A stretch of DNA of 64,000 bases, taken from Brevibacterium sp. RIT 803 (lineage in GTDB: Bacteria > Actinomycetota > Actinomycetes > Actinomycetales > Brevibacteriaceae). Under the pieces are notes generated by a model that was not told the origin of the DNA, did not search any database, and saw only the letters and a list, made by a program, of their open reading frames with translations. The DNA is taken from positions 1-64,000 of the forward strand of contig NZ_JAFEMW010000007.1 of assembly GCF_016892625.1 (NCBI RefSeq), given 5' to 3'. The translations under genes were made by a program, and so were the position numbers. Of this stretch, positions 27,089-37,357 are shown piece by piece; positions within the stretch are counted from its first letter, which is position 1; every line of letters starts with the position of its first letter.

Positions 27089-28230
27089 GAATCCACATCA
27101 TCGGCACTGGTCTGCTGGGTGCAAGCCTCGGACTGGCGCTGAGCGCACAGAAGTACCAGGTCAGCCTCGAGGACACCTCACCGACTGCTCAGCAGCTGGC
27201 AGCCGATCTGGGTGCAGGGACGATCTTCCCCGATGGCGGCCATGACGGCTATGACGGCCATGACGATAGCAGCAGTGAAGGCGGCAATGGCGGGGATCCG
27301 CAGATCGTCGTCATCGCCACCCCACCCGATGTTGCGGCCCAGACCATCGCAACGGCTCTGGAAACATACCCGAACGCGACGGTCACGGACGTCGCAAGCG
27401 TCAAGACCAGCCTGCTCGAATCGGTGCGTGAACTCGTCGGACGCAGCGAACTCGACCGCTACATCGGGTGCCACCCGATGGCAGGCCGGGAGAAGTCGGG
27501 AGCGATCGCTGCCCGATCGGACCTGTTCACAGCTCGACCATGGGTGATCTGCTCGGACGAGAACACACCGCACAACCGCCTCGGCGAGGTCGTGACGATG
27601 GCGGAGGCCACCGGCGCCTCGGTCATCCACCTCGATCCGCGCATCCACGATGCCGCAGTCGCGAAGGTCTCCCACGTGCCGCAGGTCGTCGCCTCTCTGG
27701 TCGCCTCCCAACTCCGGCACGCGCCGCTGGAGGAAGTCGCACTGGCAGGTCAGGGACTGCGAGACGTGACGCGGATCGCCGCCTCCGATCCGCGTCTGTG
27801 GACGCAGATCCTGGCCGGAAACTCCGAGGAGGTCCGCTCCGTGCTGGTGGATCTGCGGACCGAACTCGACGAGGTCATCACCGCTTTGGAGATGGGCCCG
27901 GGTGCGACCGGTGCGCTGGCCAAGGCCATTGCCTTGGGCAACGAAGGTCACGATCGGATCCCAGGCAAGCACGGACAGGCTCCGACCAAATATGCTGAAG
28001 TCACGATCCTGATTCCCGACACCCCGGGAACCCTGGCCACACTGTTCAAGGACATCGGGGACCTGAACATCAACGTCGAGGATTTCCGGATGGACCACGC
28101 ACCGGACCAGAAGCTCGGAATCGTCGATGTCTCGGTGGTGCCGGCCACCCAGCAGGAACTTGAAATCGGTTTGTTGTCGAAGGGATGGCAGATTCCAGAA
28201 TCCGCCATCGAGAGAGAGGGAATTGCATGA
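27085..28230 (+). CDS. tyrA: Prephenate dehydrogenase
   Basis: A 381-residue NAD(P)-dependent enzyme of tyrosine synthesis. The N-terminal Rossmann loop is IIGTGLLGASLGLAL, and CHPMAGREKSG carries the catalytic His region. A C-terminal ACT domain (TILIPDTPGTLATLF onward) suggests feedback control by an aromatic amino acid. Between strands of the Rossmann fold, residues ~50-72 form a Gly/Asp/His/Ser-rich insertion not usual for the family. GTG overlaps the rluB stop; its stop overlaps cmk. Insertion of tyrA between rluB and cmk differs from the mycobacterial order. Confidence 0.92.
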   Translation: MRIHIIGTGLLGASLGLALSAQKYQVSLEDTSPTAQQLAADLGAGTIFPDGGHDGYDGHDDSSSEGGNGGDPQIVVIATPPDVAAQTIATALETYPNATVTDVASVKTSLLESVRELVGRSELDRYIGCHPMAGREKSGAIAARSDLFTARPWVICSDENTPHNRLGEVVTMAEATGASVIHLDPRIHDAAVAKVSHVPQVVASLVASQLRHAPLEEVALAGQGLRDVTRIAASDPRLWTQILAGNSEEVRSVLVDLRTELDEVITALEMGPGATGALAKAIALGNEGHDRIPGKHGQAPTKYAEVTILIPDTPGTLATLFKDIGDLNINVEDFRMDHAPDQKLGIVDVSVVPATQQELEIGLLSKGWQIPESAIEREGIA

Positions 28231-28886
28231 GCGTCGTCGCCATTGACGGACCAAGCGGGGTCGGCAAGTCGAGCACCGCGAAGGAAACGGCCCGCCGATT
28301 GGGCTACAGCTACCTCGACACGGGTGCCATGTACCGTGCGATGGCCTGGCTGTGCCTGAACCGGGGCGTGACCGACCCGGTCGACGTCCTCGAACAGGTG
28401 CGCGGGGTCGATCTGGAGATTTCGACCGATCCGGACGAGTTCTTCGTCTCCGTCGACGGAATCGATGTCAGCGAGGAGATCCGTGAGCCCGAGGTATCGG
28501 AGAACGTGCAGACCGTGTCTGCTGTCGTCGATGCCCGTGAAGAGCTCATCGACATGCAGCGGACCATCATCTCTGCGGCAGCCGAGGGAATCGTCGTCGA
28601 GGGTCGTGACATCACGACCGTCGTGGCTCCGGATGCCCCGGTGCGCATCCTCATGACCGCTCGTGACGAGGTGCGCGTGGCCCGCCGGGCCAAGGAGCTC
28701 CACGGAAATGCCGACGTCGAGGCACTCGCCGCCACCCAATCCCAGGTCACAGGCCGTGACGCCAAGGACTCAGCGACAACAAGCTTCCTAGAGGCCTCCG
28801 AAGGCGTCTACACACTCGATACCAGTGACATCGATTTCGACCAGGTGGTCGAGACGGTGCTGAAACTGGTGAAGGACTCACAATGA
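28227..28886 (+). CDS. cmk: Cytidylate kinase
   Basis: A 219-residue (d)CMP kinase with P-loop [14 protein letters not shown], the LDTGAMYRA motif and the [13 protein letters not shown] segment. ATG 28227 overlaps the tyrA stop and follows GAGAGAGGGA; the open frame extends further upstream but without Cmk similarity. The stop overlaps der, as in Rv1712-Rv1713. Confidence 0.94.
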   Translation: MSVVAIDGPSGVGKSSTAKETARRLGYSYLDTGAMYRAMAWLCLNRGVTDPVDVLEQVRGVDLEISTDPDEFFVSVDGIDVSEEIREPEVSENVQTVSAVVDAREELIDMQRTIISAAAEGIVVEGRDITTVVAPDAPVRILMTARDEVRVARRAKELHGNADVEALAATQSQVTGRDAKDSATTSFLEASEGVYTLDTSDIDFDQVVETVLKLVKDSQ

Positions 28887-30394
28887 CTGATTCAGAATTC
28901 CACGAGAACCCGGACGAGCATCTGGCCGAGCGTCTCGAGAACATCAGCGACGAGGAGGCCGAGAAGAGGGCGACTGCTCTCGAAGCCGGACTCTCCAGCT
29001 ATGACCTCGAAGACGAAGACCGGGCACTGCTCGACGCCTACGGCTTCGAGTTCGAAGCCGAAGAGTCCCGCGGGGCTGATCCCGTCCTGGCCGTCGTCGG
29101 TCGCCCCAACGTGGGCAAATCGACCCTGGTCAACAGGATCCTCGGCCGGCGCGAAGCCGTGGTCGAAGACGTCCCCGGAGTCACCCGTGACCGGGTCAGC
29201 TACCGGGCGGAATGGAACACGAAGGAATTCACCCTCGTCGACACCGGCGGCTGGGACTCCGATTCCAAGGGCATGGCCTCTCGCATCGCGATCCAGTCCG
29301 AGGTCGCAGTCGACATGGCCGATGCCGTGGTCCTCGTCGTGGACGCGACGACCGGACCGACCGCGACCGATGAACTGGTCGTGAAGATGCTGCGGAGGAA
29401 GAAGAAGCCCGTCATCCTGGCAGCGAACAAGGTCGATGACGAACGCGGCGAGCTCATGGCCGCCGAGCTCTGGGGCCTGGGCCTCGGACAGCCGTGGACG
29501 GTGTCCGGACTCCACGGTCGCGGGGTCGCTGACCTCCTCGACGAAGTGCTGAACATCCTGCCCGAGGTCTCCGCCGTCGAAACCCGCGTCGAAGACGGCG
29601 GACCGCGCCGGATTGCTCTGGTGGGCCGACCGAATGTCGGAAAGTCCTCCCTGCTCAATCAGCTCATCGGCTCCGACCGTGTGCTCGTCGACAATGTCGC
29701 CGGCACCACCCGTGACCCGGTCGACGAACTCATCGAGCTCGGTGACAAGCAGTGGCGTTTCGTTGACACCGCCGGCATCCGCCGTCGAGCACATCAGGCC
29801 AGCGGTGCTGACTTCTACGCGGCGCTGCGCACCCAGACCGCTCTGGAACGCGCTGAGCTGGCCCTGGTCCTCCTCGAGGTCCAGGAACCGCTGAGTGAGC
29901 AGGACGTCCGCATCGTCACGACAGCCGCCGAGGCCGGTCGTGCCGTGGTGCTGGCGTTCAACAAGTGGGATCTGCTCGACGACGAACGTCGCTACTACCT
30001 CGAACGCGAGATCGAACGGGACCTGGCACATGTGGCCTGGGCACCGCGCGTGAACATCTCAGCGAAGACAGGACGCCACGCCGACAAGCTGGTCCCAGCG
30101 ATGGAAGCGGCTCTGGAGGGGTGGGACACGCGCATCCCGACCGGACGCCTCAACGCGTTTCTCGGGGAACTGGTCGCAGCGAACCCCCACCCGGTGCGCG
30201 GAGGCAAGCAGCCGAGGATCCTGTTCGGTACCCAGGCACAATCTCGCCCTCCGAAATTCGTGCTCTTCACCTCCGGCTTCCTCGATCCGGGGTATCGTCG
30301 TTTCATCATCAGGCGTCTGCGTGAGACGTTCGGATTCAAGGGAACTCCCATTGAGGTGTCGATGCGGATCAGGGAGAAGCGGAAAGGGCGCTGA
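28883..30394 (+). CDS. der: GTPase Der (EngA), ribosome assembly
   Basis: A 503-residue double GTPase for 50S subunit maturation. Two complete G domains are present: GRPNVGKST ... NKVD and GRPNVGKSS ... NKWD, followed by the KH-like C-terminal domain. An acidic N-terminal extension of about 65 residues precedes G1, as is common in actinobacterial Der. ATG overlaps cmk. Confidence 0.95.
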   Translation: MTDSEFHENPDEHLAERLENISDEEAEKRATALEAGLSSYDLEDEDRALLDAYGFEFEAEESRGADPVLAVVGRPNVGKSTLVNRILGRREAVVEDVPGVTRDRVSYRAEWNTKEFTLVDTGGWDSDSKGMASRIAIQSEVAVDMADAVVLVVDATTGPTATDELVVKMLRRKKKPVILAANKVDDERGELMAAELWGLGLGQPWTVSGLHGRGVADLLDEVLNILPEVSAVETRVEDGGPRRIALVGRPNVGKSSLLNQLIGSDRVLVDNVAGTTRDPVDELIELGDKQWRFVDTAGIRRRAHQASGADFYAALRTQTALERAELALVLLEVQEPLSEQDVRIVTTAAEAGRAVVLAFNKWDLLDDERRYYLEREIERDLAHVAWAPRVNISAKTGRHADKLVPAMEAALEGWDTRIPTGRLNAFLGELVAANPHPVRGGKQPRILFGTQAQSRPPKFVLFTSGFLDPGYRRFIIRRLRETFGFKGTPIEVSMRIREKRKGR

Positions 30395-31690
30395 GTGAGC
30401 GATGACGGTCAGATCCGCGAGCAGCCGCAAGGACTGACTCGGGAGCATCGTCCTTGGCATACGAGTCAGCCTGCCAGGGTGCTGGTAATCGCGCTGACTC
30501 TTGCCGGTCTCGCGTATGCTCTGATGTTCTTCAGGGGACTTCAGGACATCGCCGCTCCAGTGTTCCTGGCGCTGAACTTCTACATCGTCGTCTATCCGCT
30601 GCAGAACTATCTGACCAGGCTGAAGGTCCCACGGGCAATCGGTGCCTGTATCTCGGTGATCCTCGTACTGGTCATGATCTTCGGCTTCTTCGGGCTCACG
30701 GCATGGTCTGTCGCAGAGCTCGTGATCCTCATTCCCAGCTACGGCGATCAGCTGGTCGCCAATTACCAGAACGCCTTGGCCTTCCTGTCCGACATCGGTG
30801 TGACGTCCACGGTGCTCGAAGAGCAGTTCAAGCAGTTCGACGTCAGATCCATCTTCGATGCCATCTACCCGCTGCTGACCAATGTCTCGATGGTCGCTGG
30901 CCTGCTCACCACGGTGGTGATGGCGGTGTTCTTCGTCGCCATGGACTCCATGGGCATCAATAAGCGCATGCTGATGCTGCACGACGCCAAACCCGCGTTT
31001 TCGGCCTCGCTGAGCGGCTTCGCCAGCGGTGTCCGACGCTACTGGATCGTGGCGACGATCTTCGGCCTCATCGTCGCGCTCCTCGACGTCATCGCCTTGG
31101 CGATCATCGATGTGCCGCTGATCTGGGTCTGGGGTGTGCTGGCATTCCTGACGAACTACATTCCGAACATCGGATTCGTCATCGGTCTCATACCTCCCGC
31201 ACTGCTCGCCCTCGTCGACGGCGGGTGGCAGTCGGGCCTGTGGGTCGTCATCGCCTACAGTGTGCTCAACTTTGTCATCCAATCGATCATCCAACCGAAG
31301 TTCACAGGCGAGTCGGTCGGAGTCACACCGTTGGTGTCCTTCCTGTCGCTGCTGTTCTGGGTATGGGTGTTCGGATGGCTCGGCGCTCTGCTCGCGCTGC
31401 CTGCGACACTGCTGCTGAAGGCGCTGCTCGTCGACGCGGACCCGAAGGCGAAGTGGGTGAACATCCTCATCGCCTCCGACCCGGGGACTGCGAAGTCGTC
31501 GACGCAGGAGCCACCGGTGTCGCCTCTCGGGACGGCTGAAGAGGATTCTGGGGACGATTCCTCCGCGTCCGGTGAAGACAGCGAGACTCCCGAGACTCCC
31601 GAGTCACCTGAGTCAGCTGATGAGCAAGCTCGCGTGTCGACCTCGGGCAAGTCACCTGTTACTCGGGCAGACGAGTCGCCGACGAACTGA
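30395..31690 (+). CDS. AI-2E family transporter
   Basis: A 431-residue membrane protein of the TqsA/PerM family with about eight membrane segments and the characteristic C-terminal LTNYIPNIGFVIG and VTPLVSFLSLLFW region. Family members export varied solutes; the AI-2 label is historical and no substrate can be inferred. The last ~75 residues are a Ser/Thr/Glu-rich tail. GTG follows the der stop without a gap. Confidence 0.85.
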   Translation: MSDDGQIREQPQGLTREHRPWHTSQPARVLVIALTLAGLAYALMFFRGLQDIAAPVFLALNFYIVVYPLQNYLTRLKVPRAIGACISVILVLVMIFGFFGLTAWSVAELVILIPSYGDQLVANYQNALAFLSDIGVTSTVLEEQFKQFDVRSIFDAIYPLLTNVSMVAGLLTTVVMAVFFVAMDSMGINKRMLMLHDAKPAFSASLSGFASGVRRYWIVATIFGLIVALLDVIALAIIDVPLIWVWGVLAFLTNYIPNIGFVIGLIPPALLALVDGGWQSGLWVVIAYSVLNFVIQSIIQPKFTGESVGVTPLVSFLSLLFWVWVFGWLGALLALPATLLLKALLVDADPKAKWVNILIASDPGTAKSSTQEPPVSPLGTAEEDSGDDSSASGEDSETPETPESPESADEQARVSTSGKSPVTRADESPTN

Positions 31691-31774
31691 CCCCTTGGGT
31701 CGACGGGCGAAGAATTGTCCGAGCGTTTGCGTCTTGACTCTCGCCTCGTGCGCTGTGAATGGTTAGCATGAAGT

Positions 31775-32395
31775 ATGGCGACGCTACTGAATATCCATCC
31801 TGAGAATCCACAGAACCGAATGATCGAAAAGGCCGTGCAGACTCTGCGGGACGGCGGATTGATCGCCTACCCCACAGACTCGTGCTATGCGTTGGGCTGT
31901 GCCTTAGACAACAAGGCCGGGATCGAGCGGATCACCCGTATCCGACAGTTGGACTCGAAACATCACTTCACTCTGATGTGCCGGGACTTCGCGCAGTTGG
32001 GACAGTTCGTCATCGTCGACAACTCTGATTTCCGGATCATCAAGTCGATGACCCCGGGGCCCTACACGTTCATCATGAAGGCGACGAAGGAGGTCCCACG
32101 TCGTATGATGCACGCGAAAAAGCACTCGGTCGGTGCGCGAATCCCGGAGAACGTCACAGCTCTGGCACTGGTTGAGGCAATGGGCGAGCCCATTCTGTCA
32201 TCGACGCTGCTGCTGCCTGGTGCAGAGGACCCGCTGACCCAGGCCGACGATGTCGTCGATCAGATCGGACACGATGTGGATGTGGTCATCGAGTCGGGAG
32301 TGCCGGGAACTGTTCCCACCTCCGTCATCGACTTCACCGGTCGGGAGCCAGAGGTCGCACGCGTCGGGGCCGGGGACGTCTCACGCTTCGAATGA
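31775..32395 (+). CDS. Sua5/YciO/YrdC family protein
   Basis: A 206-residue protein of the threonylcarbamoyl-AMP synthase fold. It looks closer to YciO than to Sua5/TsaC: LRDGGLIAYPTDSCYALGC and TPGPYTFIMKATKEVPRR fit the YciO branch, whose function is uncertain. The upstream region has TTGACT at 31734 but no properly spaced -10, and the start has a poor ribosome site. It converges on livF with 25 bp between stops. Confidence 0.85.
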   Translation: MATLLNIHPENPQNRMIEKAVQTLRDGGLIAYPTDSCYALGCALDNKAGIERITRIRQLDSKHHFTLMCRDFAQLGQFVIVDNSDFRIIKSMTPGPYTFIMKATKEVPRRMMHAKKHSVGARIPENVTALALVEAMGEPILSSTLLLPGAEDPLTQADDVVDQIGHDVDVVIESGVPGTVPTSVIDFTGREPEVARVGAGDVSRFE

Positions 32396-32420
32396 GCGTC
32401 AGCGGATCGCACAAGTTCGC

Positions 32421-33125
32421 TCACAGTCCCAGGTAGGCTGCCTGCACTTGGGGATTGTCGAGCAGCTTCTCGGCATCATCGGCGAGCACCACGCGTCCTT
32501 CTGCCAGCACATAACCGCGGTGAGCGATCGCCAATGAAGCCTTCGCATTCTGCTCACTGAGCAGTACACCGATCCCGTTTCTGTTGATCTGGGCAATCGA
32601 CTCGAGCACCTGTTCGACAACGAGGGGAGCCAACCCCATAGACGGCTCGTCCAAGATCAGCAGGCTGGGATCCGACATCAGTGCGCGACCGATCGCCACC
32701 ATCTGCTGCTGCCCGCCTGACAACGAACCTGCCGGCTGGGCAGACTTCTCCTTCAAGATGGGAAACAGCTCGAGCACTTCGCTCAGGATCTCCTCGGTGC
32801 GGGTGCGGTCCCTGTGCGGGTACGTGCCCAGCCGAAGATTCTTCTCCACTGACATCTTGCCGAACAGATGCCGCCCCTCGGGGCAGTGTGCTATGCCGCG
32901 CTTGACGATGCTGTTGGGGCGCGTTCGTTGGATCGTCTGCCCGTCGTATTCGATCGTTCCCGAGCGAGTTCGCAGAAGTCCGCTGATGGTTTTGAACAAG
33001 GTGGTCTTCCCAGACCCGTTCGCCCCAAGGATCACCGTCAGCTCACCGGGCCGTGCGGTGATGCTCACCCCGTGCAGCACATCAGTCGCGTCATAGCCGA
33101 CGCTTACGTTCTCCAGAGAAAGCAT
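32421..33125 (-). CDS. livF: Branched-chain amino acid type ABC transporter ATPase LivF
   Basis: A 234-residue nucleotide-binding protein with Walker A GANGSGKTT, signature LSGGQQQM and Walker B LLILDEPSMGL, ending in AYLGL as LivF proteins do. It pairs with LivG to power the LivHM permease. Its ATG overlaps the livG stop (ATGA). Last gene of the liv operon. Confidence 0.92.
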   Translation of the reverse strand: MLSLENVSVGYDATDVLHGVSITARPGELTVILGANGSGKTTLFKTISGLLRTRSGTIEYDGQTIQRTRPNSIVKRGIAHCPEGRHLFGKMSVEKNLRLGTYPHRDRTRTEEILSEVLELFPILKEKSAQPAGSLSGGQQQMVAIGRALMSDPSLLILDEPSMGLAPLVVEQVLESIAQINRNGIGVLLSEQNAKASLAIAHRGYVLAEGRVVLADDAEKLLDNPQVQAAYLGL

Positions 33126-33895
33126 CAGTTCTCCTCATCCTTGGTCGATCCCAGGTAGGCACGAATCACGTCTGGGTTGCTCTGGATCTCCGCCGGGGAG
33201 CCGATCGCCAGTTTCTGGCCGTGGTCGAGGACGAGGATCGTGTCCGCCAGGTCCATGATCATCGACATCTTGTGTTCGACCAACAGCACTGACACCCCGC
33301 GACTGGGCAGCGAACGGATGAGGTTGCCGAAGTCCGTCGTCTCCTCCTCGGGAATGCCTCCAGCCGGCTCGTCGAGGAGCATCAGCTCCGGTTCGGTCGC
33401 CAATGCCATGGCCACGGCCGTGCGCTTCTGCACTTCTTGCGGCACATTTGAAGCAAGATCGTGGCGGAACTCGGCGACACCGCAGAATTCGAGGGCCTCG
33501 AGCGCCTTGTCATGGTTGAGCGCCGATTCGCGTCGATGCCGCGGCGTGTGGAAGATCGCGTCGAACACATTGGACTTGGAACGCACGATGCGACCGGCCA
33601 ACACGTTCTCCAGCAGCGTGGAATCGTCGAAGAGGTGCGTCGTCTGGAAGGTTCGCGCAATACCCCCGTTGACCGAGCTGTGCGGAGACGACTGGGTGAT
33701 ATCACGACCGTTGAAGGACACAGTTCCGGCGGTGGGGCGATAGAACCCGTGGATGAGATTGAACAGCGTCGACTTGCCGGCACCGTTCGGCCCGATCACA
33801 GCGGTGATCTGTCCTTCCTGCACATCGAGATCGACGTTCTTCACGGCATCGAGGCCGCCGAAGCGCTTTCCGAGCCCTCGAATTTCGAGCAGCAT
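33125..33895 (-). CDS. livG: Branched-chain amino acid type ABC transporter ATPase LivG, altered signature
   Basis: A 256-residue ATPase with intact Walker [10 protein letters not shown], Walker [12 protein letters not shown] and H-loop VEHKM. The ABC signature, where LivG proteins usually have LPYGxQ(K/R)R, reads [10 protein letters not shown], so the conserved Gly is Glu. A weak second site is tolerated in some heterodimeric ABC ATPases, and LivF keeps a canonical signature. ATG 33895, 5 nt after AGGAG, is preferred to the GTG one codon upstream. Confidence 0.88.
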   Translation of the reverse strand: MLLEIRGLGKRFGGLDAVKNVDLDVQEGQITAVIGPNGAGKSTLFNLIHGFYRPTAGTVSFNGRDITQSSPHSSVNGGIARTFQTTHLFDDSTLLENVLAGRIVRSKSNVFDAIFHTPRHRRESALNHDKALEALEFCGVAEFRHDLASNVPQEVQKRTAVAMALATEPELMLLDEPAGGIPEEETTDFGNLIRSLPSRGVSVLLVEHKMSMIMDLADTILVLDHGQKLAIGSPAEIQSNPDVIRAYLGSTKDEEN

Positions 33896-35043
33896 CACTT
33901 CTCCTCATCCTCAGTGGTGATGGTGTCGGCAGCCGTTTCCCTGCGCTCAGCAGTGCCGGGCCGAGTGGAGCCGTCTGAGTCAGCAGTGTTGTCGGCCCGA
34001 ACAGAGTCGTCAGGCGTGGCAGTGCCGTTCGCCTCTGCGGTGCTGTGTGACTGGGCAGTCCCATCCTTGTGGGCGGAGCCGATTCGTCGGTTCCGAGCTC
34101 GTTTGTCGATGAACCCTCCCAGATACCCCACGATTCCGCGAGGAGCGAAGATGACAAGAGCAATGATGATGGGTCCGAGCACGATGAAACGGTAGGCCTG
34201 GAAGTCCTGGAAGAGTTCGAACAGGAAGGTCACAATCATGGTGCCTACCAGTGGCCCCGCGACAGTGCCCATTCCTCCGACAAGGATGAACATCAGGAAC
34301 TCGAAGGTCTTGTCCACGGTCGCCGCATCGGGTCCGATGAAACCGACCACGGAGGCGTAGAGGCCGCCGCCGATCCCGCCGAAGAACGCCGAGGCGGCGA
34401 AGGCGAGCTGCTTGCTCAGCCCCACATTGACGCCGATCGCATCGGCAAGGTCTTCGCTGGTTCGAATCGTCAGCAGCGTACGTCCAACGCTGGAGCGTCG
34501 AATCGCGTAGGTGATATAGACGCAGATCAGCAGAATGATGAAGACGAGGTAGAACATCACTGTCGGATTGCTGAAGTCCACGATGTCTCCAGCCTCGGGG
34601 AACTTCACATTGTTGACGCCGGAATGGGCGTGAGTCACCGCCTCCCACCGGCTGATGGTCAGGTAGATGATGAAGCCGATGGCCATCGTGAAGATGGCGA
34701 AATATTCGTCCTTGGTGCGCAGTGCGATCAGTCCGGACAGGTACCCGATGGCAGAAGTGCCGACCACTCCGACGAGGAAGGCCTGCCAGAACGACCAGTC
34801 GAAATCGGTTGTCAGCAAGCCGACTGTGTAGGCTCCGATGCCGAAGAAGCCGCCTTGGGCCAGAGACAGCTGCCCCGTGAAGCCGAGGATGATGTTCATC
34901 CCGTAGACCGCGATCGCCGAACACAGGCCGACGGTGATCACTCGCATGATGTAATTCTCATCGCCGAATGCCACTGGTGTCAGGGCAATGATGAGCAGCA
35001 CGGCCAAGGTTCCGATGATTCGAGGATTCTTCAGTGCACTCAT
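33895..35043 (-). CDS. livM: Branched-chain amino acid type ABC permease LivM
   Basis: A 382-residue permease with about ten membrane segments and the LivM block [19 protein letters not shown]. The cytoplasmic coupling region [20 protein letters not shown] is typical. After residue ~315 an unusual 65-residue hydrophilic tail rich in Thr, Ala, Asp and Glu follows; its low-complexity DNA (near 33940-34060) suggests recent expansion. ATG overlaps livH. Confidence 0.92.
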   Translation of the reverse strand: MSALKNPRIIGTLAVLLIIALTPVAFGDENYIMRVITVGLCSAIAVYGMNIILGFTGQLSLAQGGFFGIGAYTVGLLTTDFDWSFWQAFLVGVVGTSAIGYLSGLIALRTKDEYFAIFTMAIGFIIYLTISRWEAVTHAHSGVNNVKFPEAGDIVDFSNPTVMFYLVFIILLICVYITYAIRRSSVGRTLLTIRTSEDLADAIGVNVGLSKQLAFAASAFFGGIGGGLYASVVGFIGPDAATVDKTFEFLMFILVGGMGTVAGPLVGTMIVTFLFELFQDFQAYRFIVLGPIIIALVIFAPRGIVGYLGGFIDKRARNRRIGSAHKDGTAQSHSTAEANGTATPDDSVRADNTADSDGSTRPGTAERRETAADTITTEDEEK

Positions 35044-35906
35044 CGCTGCACCGCCTTTGCGAACAGGCCAGTGGGTTTGATCGCCAGGACCGCCACCAGA
35101 ACGATGAAGGCCACGGCCTCGCCGACAGCCGAGGAGATGTACGTTGATGTCATCGTCTCGGTGATCGCAAGCGCGAAGCTGCCGACGATGGCGCCTGGCA
35201 GTGAACCGAGCCCGCCGAGGATGATGATCGCGAACACCTTGAGGTTGAGCGAATCACCCATCGTGGGGGAGAGGAGATTGATGGGAGACACAAGGCCAGC
35301 GGCGATCGTCACCAGAAGTGCCGATAGGCCCAAGGTGAGCATCGAGACCATCGCGGGGTTGATTCCGACCAGAGCTGCTCCGGTCCGATCCTGCTCGATG
35401 GCCTCGATCGTCTGGCCGTGAATGGACCGTTTGATGAACCATGTCAGCAGGGAGAGCACAACGACTGCAGTCACGATGATCACGATGCGCTGTGCGGAGA
35501 TCTCTGCGCCCAGAATCTTCAGACTTCCGGAGATCGGTGTCTCCATCCGCCGGAAATCAGCACCCCAGATCGCCTGAGCGACGGCCTGGAAGAAGAACAT
35601 GGCGCCGATGGCGGCAATCATGTGATGAGTGTGCGGTGAGTTGCGCAGGGGGTGGAAGACCAAGCGTTCGAGCAGGACACCGAGGACGAACAGGATGAGT
35701 GCTGCAATGCCGATGGCAGCCACATAAGGCACTCCGACAGTGGTCAGAAAGAAGTACGTGACGTAGGCGCCGAGCATGTAGAGCGAACCGTGCGCGAGGT
35801 TGGGAATGCGTAGGACGCCGAAGACCAGGGTCAGGCCTATTGCGGCAAGGCAGTACACACCGCCGAGTGCAACGCCGTTGAAGAGCTGTTGGGTGAAAAG
35901 TGTCAT
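35040..35906 (-). CDS. livH: Branched-chain amino acid type ABC permease LivH
   Basis: A 288-residue permease with the LivH N-terminus (LFNGVALGGVYCLAAIGL) and the motif GLGSLPGAIVGSFALAI. ATG 35906 is chosen because a GAGGAT ribosome site lies 9 nt upstream; an in-frame GTG at 35921 has none. A stable hairpin separates it from livK. Confidence 0.92.
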   Translation of the reverse strand: MTLFTQQLFNGVALGGVYCLAAIGLTLVFGVLRIPNLAHGSLYMLGAYVTYFFLTTVGVPYVAAIGIAALILFVLGVLLERLVFHPLRNSPHTHHMIAAIGAMFFFQAVAQAIWGADFRRMETPISGSLKILGAEISAQRIVIIVTAVVVLSLLTWFIKRSIHGQTIEAIEQDRTGAALVGINPAMVSMLTLGLSALLVTIAAGLVSPINLLSPTMGDSLNLKVFAIIILGGLGSLPGAIVGSFALAITETMTSTYISSAVGEAVAFIVLVAVLAIKPTGLFAKAVQR

Positions 35907-35939
35907 GAAGCGAATCCTCACAGGACGTCAGACGGCGCG

Positions 35940-35970
35940 ACAGCGGGGCATGAAGCTCATACCCCGCTGT
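35940..35970 (-). other. Intercistronic stem-loop between livK and livH
   Basis: ACAGCGGGG pairs with CCCCGCTGT, and after one C-A mismatch ATGA pairs with TCAT around an AGC loop (9 + 4 bp). No T run follows on the minus strand, so it is more likely an mRNA-stabilising or partially terminating element that raises binding-protein expression over permease, as known for other binding-protein operons. Confidence 0.55.
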
Positions 35971-35991
35971 GGGAAGCGCCGACGATGGTGA

Positions 35992-37215
35992 CTACTTGGC
36001 GTCGGAAACCTGCTCGACGGGTACCTTCGTGTACTTCTCGTCCTTGTTCAGGTAGGTGACCTCCAATTCAGGATTCATCAAATGCCCCTGATCGGTGATT
36101 TTCGTCGGGAAGCCGTTGACCTTGTACTTGTCGTCGACCTTGCTCAGCGCATCCGGCACTGCCGCCCGGATCTTCTCGGGATCGCTGGTGGTCCCAGCGA
36201 CCTCCATCGCCTTGGCGATGATGGCGATGCTCTGATAGTTCAGCGCGGTCTCACTGGTCGCCACCTTCTTCTCACCGGCAGCCTCCGCGAACTTCTTCAG
36301 GAAGTCCTTCGTGCCCGGATCTTCGTATTCCTTGACCGGCAGCACTCCGACGGAGTTCGTCAGGTTCTTCGGCTTCGTCACGGTCGCCATTTCGTCGAGT
36401 TTCGCCTGGTCCATGACGAGGAAGCTGCCCGTGAAGCCCTGCTTCTTCGCTTCTTCCATGATCAGCGCAGTCGGCTGTGAGGGGCCACCGACGAAGATGC
36501 TGTCCGGCTTCTCGGACAGGGCCTTCGAGACTGGGCCCGCGAAGTCCGACACCGTGGCGTAGTCAATGCTGTTATCTGCCCCGATCTTGCCGTCTGCCTT
36601 CTTCCACTCGTCCGTGATTGCCTTCGTCCACTGCTGACCGTATTCACTCTGTGTGCCGAGCAGCGCGAGCTTCTTGCCACCATTCTTCATTCCCTGTTCG
36701 GTGAACGGCTTGGCGTAGGACTCGAAGTTCGGAGGAATCATCATCGTCAGCGGATTGTCAGACTGCACAATGGCGGGATCCGAGGTGTACGCGGAGATCA
36801 TGAACTTGGATCGGCCGTTGTTGATCTGCTGAATCGCTTTGATCGCGCCGGCGTTGGGGGAGACGACGACCGGTGCTTTGTCTTGGTCTGCCAGTCGCTG
36901 AGCGTTGCTCGCCGCGGTGGAGGGTGCGTACTTGTCGTCAAGGGACTTGAGCTCGATAGTGACCTTCGTCCCGTCGACTTCGAGACCATCTTTGTTGAGG
37001 TCATCGACAGCCATCTGGAGGCCCGTCTGGACATTCTCTCCATAGGCCGCGCCGCCGCCGCTCAGGGGGCCGGTATAGCCGATGACGACCGAGCCATCGC
37101 CACCGGAGTCACCGCTTCCACCGCCCCCACCGCAGGCCCCGAGGGTCAGTGCGAAAGTGCTGATCACGGCCGCCGCAAGCACAGGACGGCTCGCCCTTCG
37201 CGGGATTGAGGTCAT
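35992..37215 (-). CDS. livK: Branched-chain amino acid type ABC substrate-binding lipoprotein
   Basis: A 407-residue lipoprotein with a basic, hydrophobic signal peptide and lipobox LTLGAC near residue 28, then a Gly/Ser linker and a periplasmic-binding fold of the Leu/Ile/Val-binding type (IGYTGPLSGGGAAYGENVQ). AAAGGAG lies 5 nt before the ATG. First gene of livK-H-M-G-F. The ligand is uncertain: divergent acetoacetyl-CoA-type genes could point to a carboxylate or acylated compound as well as an amino acid. Confidence 0.9.
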   Translation of the reverse strand: MTSIPRRASRPVLAAAVISTFALTLGACGGGGGSGDSGGDGSVVIGYTGPLSGGGAAYGENVQTGLQMAVDDLNKDGLEVDGTKVTIELKSLDDKYAPSTAASNAQRLADQDKAPVVVSPNAGAIKAIQQINNGRSKFMISAYTSDPAIVQSDNPLTMMIPPNFESYAKPFTEQGMKNGGKKLALLGTQSEYGQQWTKAITDEWKKADGKIGADNSIDYATVSDFAGPVSKALSEKPDSIFVGGPSQPTALIMEEAKKQGFTGSFLVMDQAKLDEMATVTKPKNLTNSVGVLPVKEYEDPGTKDFLKKFAEAAGEKKVATSETALNYQSIAIIAKAMEVAGTTSDPEKIRAAVPDALSKVDDKYKVNGFPTKITDQGHLMNPELEVTYLNKDEKYTKVPVEQVSDAK

Positions 37216-37301
37216 CTTTTCTCCTTTGAAAAGTGAGACGGAGCAACATCGCTCCTCAAGGTTGTCGGGATGCCTGAGCGGAAGCCCGAAGCCAATCTGA
37301 A

Positions 37302-37311
37302 CGAATATTCG
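37302..37311. promoter_or_regulatory. Palindrome CGAATATTCG in the livK leader
   Basis: A perfect 10-bp palindrome about 11-20 nt downstream of the predicted livK transcription start, the classical place for a roadblock operator. The binding factor is unknown. Confidence 0.4.
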
Positions 37312-37328
37312 ATTGAGGCTTAGATAGG

Positions 37329-37357
37329 AACCTATACATCATCAAATGTGATGTCAA
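37329..37357 (-). promoter_or_regulatory. livK promoter
   Basis: On the minus strand TTGACA (perfect -35) and TAGGTT (TAnnnT -10) are separated by exactly 17 bp, giving a start near 37322 and a leader of about 105 nt. An inverted repeat ACATCA-N7-TGATGT (37336-37354) lies inside the spacer and overlaps the -35. Confidence 0.6.
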
